From contig JBBRHH010000224.1 in assembly GCA_038222915.1 (NCBI GenBank), forward strand, positions 1 through 9,142: DNA of 9,142 nucleotides. The letters are read 5' to 3'. The position numbers and the translations under genes were made by a program. The notes beneath the pieces are model-generated. The model saw only the letters and a program-made list of their open reading frames with translations. It searched no databases and was not told the DNA's origin. This DNA comes from JBBRHH01 sp038222915 (lineage in GTDB: Bacteria; Planctomycetota; Phycisphaerae; Tepidisphaerales; Tepidisphaeraceae). Of this stretch, positions 6,658-9,142 are shown in pieces (position 1 is the first letter of the stretch; the number at the start of each line of letters is the position of its first letter).

Positions 6658-9142
6658 TTACCGCTCGATCGGAACACCCGAGAACGCGAGTGCGGCAATG
6701 CCATTGGAACCGTAAAGCAACTTATCGGGACGACCGTCCCAGTGCTTTCCAGATAGATAAGAAACCGATTTGGCATTGCACAGCGAAGCGAGTTGCAGAA
6801 TGACCGTATTGCCCGAAACTTTGGCCGCTGCCACCGGGGCGGCTACGCCGTCAACATACAACCACGTCTTGCACGCGTCTTTCCATGCCATGGGCTGATT
6901 GAACTCCAGCGTGATCTGATCGTCGGCGGTCAATCGGGCATGGATAATATTCGGTGCGCCAACCGCTTTGGCCCCGTCAGCGCCATAATTGTCCTGCTCG
7001 ATTAAAGGCATGACCGACTGAGCAATCTGGGCATAGCCTTCCAGATCAAAGTGGCACAGGCCGCGGCCACTTGAGCCGCTAACCACGCCCAGCGTCGACA
7101 TGATCCGCATGTTGGAATACAGGCAGGGCAGGGACCGCTGCATTTCCAGCAACATGTCGCCGGCCGTCGTGCCGCCCATGTTGCATCCACTGGGCCAGAT
7201 CTGAAAGACGTAGTAGTGCTGAATGTTTGGAAAATCCTGCTTCCACGCGGCCGATAAGTCCACGAAATACTGCTGGTAGGATTTGTAATCGAAGTCACCG
7301 GTGGGTGAAGCCGAGCCCTGATTGTTTTCGCCCTGATGCCATAGCACGCCACGGATGCCACGCGTCAATCGGGCCGCTTGAATGCGCGTCAGCAGGCGGC
7401 CGTAGATCGTGGCCGGGTCGTTGTGATTCGCTTCGTTGCGCTGATGTTGATCAATGCGCGTCCCCCCTACCGCACCGTTCATGACGCAAATTGGAATTTG
7501 ATACTTTTCCACCAGCCCGGTGGCGAGCACCATCCCCCAAGCGCCGATCTGGCAAAATCCGTAATCGGGCTTGCCCCAGATCCGTGTGCGGATCGCGTTG
7601 CCCCAACCGCCTTTGATCGTTCCGTCGGAAGAATTGCCGAAACTTCGAACCCAATCGTTGAGGGGCGTCACCTCGTCCAGGCCAGGTCCGTTGTTTGGGC
7701 CTGTCGCCTCCGCGTTGGACTGACCTTGGATGATGTATGCATCGCCGCAGATCAGGTTGCTCACGGTTTTCAGGATCGTTTCCGTGCCGGCGAACATTGC
7801 GCCAAACTCTACCTTGTATTTGATCAGCCCGGGTTTGAGCTTGGCCGTAAAGGCATACTTCCGGTCCTCCCCGACCTTTTGCCACTGTGTATCCAACAGC
7901 TTCTTGCCAGCATAGACCCGGAGGAAGACGTCATCCGCGGCCTGATTCAACGAGCCGTTGTAAAAGAACGTGCCCTCGTTCTTGTCGTCGCGAGCAAAGA
8001 ACTGATTGTCCTCGGGCTGTTCATCTTTTGCCGGCGTGCGCTGCAACCACGGGTCCGATTTGGGCTCGGTAACATCGATCGTTGCCGTGGCAAACGTTTT
8101 TGCGCCACCATTGTCCACCGCCGCACTGATTGTAATTCGGCCGGTGTATTGCGACCGCTTGAGGATCAACTTCTCAGGCGTCACTTCCCTGATCACAGCG
8201 CCGCCGACGACCGACCAGGCTGTAGTCGATTCACCCGCGTTCTTTGCCTGCATCGCCGCAAGGTTGCTGATCGTCCGCGTCACTTCGATGGTGTCGCGTC
8301 CATTCCAGACAGCGGGAGCATGTAATGCGACAACCGGTTCGGGAATGTCATTCTTGATGGCCACTGGAATGTCGATGGTTTTAGCGCCATCGGCGTAGAT
8401 CGCCTTGAGCGAAAGCGTCATCGTCGTATCTGCGGTTACGCGGCCGGCTGGCAAAGTAATCGAAAGTCGATCCACGGCCGCCACTGTTTCGATCCCGTCC
8501 TTCTTGATGATCCAGTACAGCTTCTGCGCACCGCCGGCCCTGGCATTCACGGTAACGCTCTTGCCCTCCAGAAGGTCAATCGTTGCCGGGTTGACCGAGA
8601 AATTCGTCCCCGGCTGGACCACCGGACCGACCAGTGTCTGCATGACCTTTTGATTTTCGTATTGGAGCTTGATCCAGTCGGGCGAACGCGCAACCTGCGA
8701 CATGCGCACTTCATCAATGTCGCCGGCAAAGTTGTAGTTGCCCCCTCGCATGCCGCCGATGGTCACACAAACGTCTTTCACGATCGACATCGCCGCCCGA
8801 TGGGTGGTGCTGCCCGCAAGGACGCCATTCAGATAAATCCGACTGTTTCCATTTTCATACGTCGCCGCCACATGGTTCCAGCTTCGCAGGACCGGCGGCG
8901 TGTCCGCGTTCGCGCCGCCGGGACCGTCCGAGGCCCAGTGCAGGCTGGCGGGAGAGCCAATGTTGATCGCCACTTCATTGCCGTCGCCGGTTTTCCCGTT
9001 CAATCGGGTCGCGTAGCGTCCCCAATAGAAGATTGTCGAGCTCGTCGACTCGCTCCTGAACCACGCTTCTGAGGTGAATGCGGCGTCGCCAAATGGATAA
9101 TTTTTGATGTGGTCGCCGCAGTTGATTCCCTTGCCGGCCACG
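6658..9142 (-). CDS. LamG-Ig-SASA sialate O-acetylesterase-like esterase, N-terminus beyond the window
   Basis: The frame is open to the right edge: the GTG at 9141 is an internal Val, and alignment to the neighbouring paralogue (AGRQGIFCG against AGKGINCG) indicates that about 180 residues are missing, expected to hold the signal peptide and a DUF2341 domain. The 827 visible residues contain a LamG domain (~1-160, SEAWFRS, RIYLNGVLAG, ending GDIDEVRMSQVARSPDW), Ig-like domains (~178-358), a linker beta domain (~360-458, KPGLIKYKVEFG), the SASA catalytic domain (~462-720) and a C-terminal beta domain (~728-825). Catalytic motifs are GQSN (Ser475), NGAVGGT (555-561), WHQGEN (601-606) and GLCHFD (His697). 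It closely follows its downstream neighbour in every domain, so the two arose by tandem duplication. It differs in the loop after GQSN, which is longer and Gly/Asn-rich (GPNNGPGLDE), and in its LamG loops, so substrate preference may have diverged. It is the first visible gene of the operon. Confidence 0.87.
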   Translation of the reverse strand, partial: VAGKGINCGDHIKNYPFGDAAFTSEAWFRSESTSSTIFYWGRYATRLNGKTGDGNEVAINIGSPASLHWASDGPGGANADTPPVLRSWNHVAATYENGNSRIYLNGVLAGSTTHRAAMSIVKDVCVTIGGMRGGNYNFAGDIDEVRMSQVARSPDWIKLQYENQKVMQTLVGPVVQPGTNFSVNPATIDLLEGKSVTVNARAGGAQKLYWIIKKDGIETVAAVDRLSITLPAGRVTADTTMTLSLKAIYADGAKTIDIPVAIKNDIPEPVVALHAPAVWNGRDTIEVTRTISNLAAMQAKNAGESTTAWSVVGGAVIREVTPEKLILKRSQYTGRITISAAVDNGGAKTFATATIDVTEPKSDPWLQRTPAKDEQPEDNQFFARDDKNEGTFFYNGSLNQAADDVFLRVYAGKKLLDTQWQKVGEDRKYAFTAKLKPGLIKYKVEFGAMFAGTETILKTVSNLICGDAYIIQGQSNAEATGPNNGPGLDEVTPLNDWVRSFGNSSDGTIKGGWGNAIRTRIWGKPDYGFCQIGAWGMVLATGLVEKYQIPICVMNGAVGGTRIDQHQRNEANHNDPATIYGRLLTRIQAARLTRGIRGVLWHQGENNQGSASPTGDFDYKSYQQYFVDLSAAWKQDFPNIQHYYVFQIWPSGCNMGGTTAGDMLLEMQRSLPCLYSNMRIMSTLGVVSGSSGRGLCHFDLEGYAQIAQSVMPLIEQDNYGADGAKAVGAPNIIHARLTADDQITLEFNQPMAWKDACKTWLYVDGVAAPVAAAKVSGNTVILQLASLCNAKSVSYLSGKHWDGRPDKLLYGSNGIAALAFSGVPIER
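7439..7479 (-). repeat. Conserved DNA tract shared by the two esterase genes (copy 2)
   Basis: Direct-orientation counterpart of 4427-4467, about 3.0 kb away, with 37 of 41 bases identical. It encodes the same NGAVGGTRIDQHQR segment in the first esterase. Confidence 0.75.

Noticed and set aside
7378..8325. Long open frame (315 codons) on the plus strand
   Set aside because: It is antisense to the catalytic and Ig-like part of the first esterase. A similar antisense frame at 4258-4902 mirrors the paralogue, as expected from shared codon bias. No motif supports either.
1..9142. Mobile element, CRISPR, tRNA or defence system
   Set aside because: No transposase, terminal inverted repeats, regularly spaced repeats, cloverleaf or defence-type domain was seen; all coding space is taken by the five genes described.

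Overview
This 9.1 kb stretch is gene-dense, fairly GC-rich by eye (estimated in the high 50s percent, not counted) and contains parts of two oppositely oriented transcription units. All three large proteins look exported and built from beta-rich, carbohydrate-associated modules. DUF2341, LamG and sialate O-acetylesterase (SASA) fusions with large right-handed beta-helix proteins are typical of environmental polysaccharide degraders, especially the Planctomycetota, Verrucomicrobiota and related phyla. That assignment is an inference from gene content; the window holds no rRNA or other taxonomic marker.

Left unit, plus strand (1-671): the 3' end of a BNR/Asp-box beta-propeller gene (glycosyl hydrolase or sialidase-like) overlaps by 4 bases (ATGA) a complete gene for a 98-residue MoaD/ThiS-type ubiquitin-like protein with an intact C-terminal Gly-Gly. 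Only 10 bases separate its stop from the stop of the convergent gene next door.

Right unit, minus strand (9142 down to 682): three genes in a row with 36-base and 15-base gaps, almost certainly one operon whose promoter lies beyond the right edge. In transcription order they are: (1) a SASA-type esterase with an N-terminal LamG domain, cut off at its N-terminus by the window edge; (2) a complete 992-residue paralogue with signal peptide, DUF2341, LamG, Ig-like domains, SASA catalytic domain and a C-terminal beta domain; (3) a 981-residue secreted protein with two beta-helix lobes joined by a charged, partly coiled-coil-like region. A reasonable reading is a secreted set acting on an acetylated polysaccharide: two deacetylases and a beta-helix protein that either binds or cleaves the glycan. 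The substrate cannot be read from the sequence.

No tRNA, rRNA, CRISPR array, insertion sequence, attachment site or convincing terminator was seen, and there is no gene-free stretch longer than 36 bases. The points most worth a second look are the coupled propeller/ubiquitin-like pair, the beta-helix protein whose second pectate-lyase-like domain appears interrupted by a charged helical insert, and the shared Cys-His motif replacing the usual Asp-x-x-His in both esterases.
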